Source of the DNA: Oleispira sp051275515
GTDB lineage: Bacteria; Pseudomonadota; Gammaproteobacteria; Pseudomonadales; Oceanobacteraceae
Assembly (NCBI GenBank): GCA_051275515.1
Contig: JBNMOT010000141.1
Span: 1-8,593 of the forward strand
Direction: 5' to 3'
Length of the DNA: 8,593 nt
The notes under the pieces are model-generated. The model saw only the letters and a list, made by a program, of their open reading frames with translations, had not been told where the DNA came from and made no database searches. Below are positions 6,969 to 8,593 of this stretch, one piece after another (position 1 is the stretch's first letter; every line of letters begins with the position of its first letter). The position numbers and the translations under genes were made by a program.

Positions 6969-6995
6969 GATGCTGCTTCAGTCAGACTGTCTAAC

Positions 6996-8593
6996 TTAAG
7001 CCTTTTTCTTAGTCGCTTTTTCAGCCGCTTTTTGATTAGCGAGATACTCGTTATAAGTACCGTGAAAATCAATGATTTCTTTCTCTTTAATCTCAACAAT
7101 TCGAGTTGCTAATGATGAAACAAACTCTCTATCATGGCTGACGAAAATCAAGGTACCATCGAACGCTTTCAACGCTTCGTTCAGCGCTTCAATGGCTTCC
7201 ATATCCAAGTGGTTAGTGGGCTCATCCATGACTAGGACGTTAAGGTCCATCATCATTAACTTACCAAATAACAAGCGGTTCTTTTCACCACCTGAACAAA
7301 CCTTCGCTTTCTTAATAATATCATCTGCACCGAATAATAAACGGCCTAATAAGCCACGAACCATAAGGTCATCGTGCTTAGCCGTTCGCCACTGAGACAT
7401 CCATTCAAACAAATCGAGATCGCAATCGAAATCAGCAGTACTGTCTTGCGGGCAATAACCGATGGTCGCGTTTTCAGACCACTTAATGACACCGCCATTG
7501 GCTTTTAGATCGTCAACTAAACAACGTAAGAACGTCGTCTTACCTGCGCCGTTTTCGCCGATAACCGCTAGCTTAGCGCCACCTTCTAAAATGAGGTTAC
7601 CATCCTTGAATAACGTTTCTTCGCCGTCATAGCCATGAATTAGGTCTTCTAATACTAACGCTTGGCGATGTAATCTCTTATCTTGCTTAAAGCTGATAGA
7701 AGGCGTTACACGGCTTGAAGACTTAACTTCGTCTAAAGAAATCTTGTCCATTTTCTTGGCACGTGAACTGGCTAACTTAGCTTTAGACGCGTTCGCTGAG
7801 AAACGGTTTACGAACGCTTGTAGTTCGACAATTTCAGCGGCTTTCTTTTCATTACCCGCAAGCAACTGCTCACGAATAAGACCAGATGCCTCTAAGTAGT
7901 ATTCGTAGTTACCTGGGTAAATACGCAGTTCACCATAATCGATGTCGGCCATGTGCGTGCACACAGAGTTCAAGAAATGGCGATCGTGTGAAATAATGAC
8001 CATGGTGCATTTACGCTGATTCAATACATCAGACAACCAGTTAATGGTGTAAATATCCAAGTTGTTGGTTGGTTCATCTAATAGCAAAATATCAGGATTA
8101 GAGAACAAAGCCTGCGCCAACAATACACGTACTTTATGACCCGGCGGAACCTGTGCCATTAAACCAAAATGAAACTCTTCTGCGATACCCGCTTCAAGCA
8201 AGATGTCTCCAGCACGGCTTTCTGCGCTGTAGCCGTCCATTTCCGCAAATTCAACTTCAAGGTTCGCAACCGTCATGCCGTCATCTTCAGACATATGAGG
8301 CAAAGCATACATACGATCACGTTCTTGCTTAATTTCCCACAACGCTTTGTCACCCATGATCACAGCATCAATAACGCTGTATTTTTCAAAGGCAAACTGG
8401 TCCTGACTTAACGTACCTAGTTTATCACCCGGCGTAAGAGAAACGTTTCCAGACGTTGGCGCTAGCTCACCGCTCATAATTTTCATAAGCGTTGATTTAC
8501 CGCAACCATTGGCGCCGATCAAACCATAGCGATGGCCATTACCGAATTTTGCCGAGATGTTTTCAAACAAAGGCTCAGCGCCGAATTGCATTG
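6996..8593 (-). CDS. ybiT: ABC-F family ATPase YbiT (5' partial)
   Basis: ABC-F proteins are soluble tandem ATPases that bind the ribosomal E site and influence the peptidyl-transferase centre; the exact role of YbiT is less settled than that of EttA. Numbered from the first Met in the window, ABC domain 1 has Walker A GANGCGKS (26-33), Walker B ILLLDEPTNNLD (168-179) and SHDR (201-204). The charged, Ala/Lys/Ser-rich linker spans about 228-300. Domain 2 has Walker A GENGAGKT (345-352), signature CSGGEKNR (432-439), Walker B VLVMDEPTNHLD (452-463) and SHDR (485-488). There are no membrane segments. The signature of domain 1 is degenerate (PPGHKVR at 149-155), as I recall for E. coli YbiT. MQFG is not the true start: E. 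coli YbiT has eight residues before it, and the two bases left before this ATG (CA) fit the last bases of a Thr codon. The C-terminus ends in a Lys-rich tail. A strong terminator follows. Confidence 0.95.
   Translation of the reverse strand, partial: MQFGAEPLFENISAKFGNGHRYGLIGANGCGKSTLMKIMSGELAPTSGNVSLTPGDKLGTLSQDQFAFEKYSVIDAVIMGDKALWEIKQERDRMYALPHMSEDDGMTVANLEVEFAEMDGYSAESRAGDILLEAGIAEEFHFGLMAQVPPGHKVRVLLAQALFSNPDILLLDEPTNNLDIYTINWLSDVLNQRKCTMVIISHDRHFLNSVCTHMADIDYGELRIYPGNYEYYLEASGLIREQLLAGNEKKAAEIVELQAFVNRFSANASKAKLASSRAKKMDKISLDEVKSSSRVTPSISFKQDKRLHRQALVLEDLIHGYDGEETLFKDGNLILEGGAKLAVIGENGAGKTTFLRCLVDDLKANGGVIKWSENATIGYCPQDSTADFDCDLDLFEWMSQWRTAKHDDLMVRGLLGRLLFGADDIIKKAKVCSGGEKNRLLFGKLMMMDLNVLVMDEPTNHLDMEAIEALNEALKAFDGTLIFVSHDREFVSSLATRIVEIKEKEIIDFHGTYNEYLANQKAAEKATKKKA

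Noticed and set aside
8589..8591. ATG of MQFG as the true start of ybiT
   Set aside because: The frame is still open at the window edge and E. coli YbiT has eight residues before MQFG; the gene is cut by the window.
1..8593. CRISPR arrays, insertion sequences, tRNA/rRNA genes, prophage or defence genes
   Set aside because: No repeat-spacer pattern, transposase, integrase, RNA cloverleaf or defence-type protein was seen on either strand.

Overview
The window looks like an ordinary, moderate-GC chromosomal segment of a marine gammaproteobacterium, probably in or near the Alteromonadales (Shewanella/Colwellia-type relatives). This rests on three things: close full-length resemblance to recalled enterobacterial Mfd and YbiT; an mfd-csiV pair, known from Vibrio and Shewanella relatives; and a long-form GAPDH divergent from mfd, an arrangement I also recall from Pseudomonas. 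No lineage-specific marker is present, so the genus is open. There are no mobile elements, CRISPR arrays, tRNAs or rRNAs.

Layout: positions 1-242 are an AT-rich gene-free stretch whose right part holds a probable terminator for gap. gap (minus, 243-1697) encodes an N-terminally extended glyceraldehyde-3-phosphate dehydrogenase. A 378-bp divergent intergenic region (1698-2075) carries a convincing sigma70-like promoter for gap, a weaker one for mfd and several small inverted repeats. mfd (plus, 2076-5570) is a complete transcription-repair coupling factor. It overlaps csiV (plus, 5567-6469) by ATGA; csiV encodes a secreted CsiV-type peptidoglycan-binding protein. Four bases beyond csiV, and convergent with it, ends a small unrecognised gene (minus, 6474-6848). 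Its last codons lie inside a perfect 15-bp inverted repeat. A strong bidirectional intrinsic terminator (6928-6968) separates it from ybiT (minus, 6996 to the window edge), an ABC-F ATPase cut off by about eight codons at its 5' end.

The genes do not form one pathway. gap serves central carbon metabolism, mfd rescues stalled RNA polymerase and recruits excision repair, csiV supports cell-wall synthesis and ybiT is a ribosome-associated ABC-F protein. The one translationally coupled pair is mfd-csiV, which puts a cytoplasmic repair translocase and a periplasmic wall factor on one message.

Nothing here amounts to a clear undescribed system. The items most worth a second look are the orphan 124-residue gene with its palindromic 3' end, the accessory domain and altered coenzyme-site residue of the GAPDH, and the inverted repeat in the gap leader.
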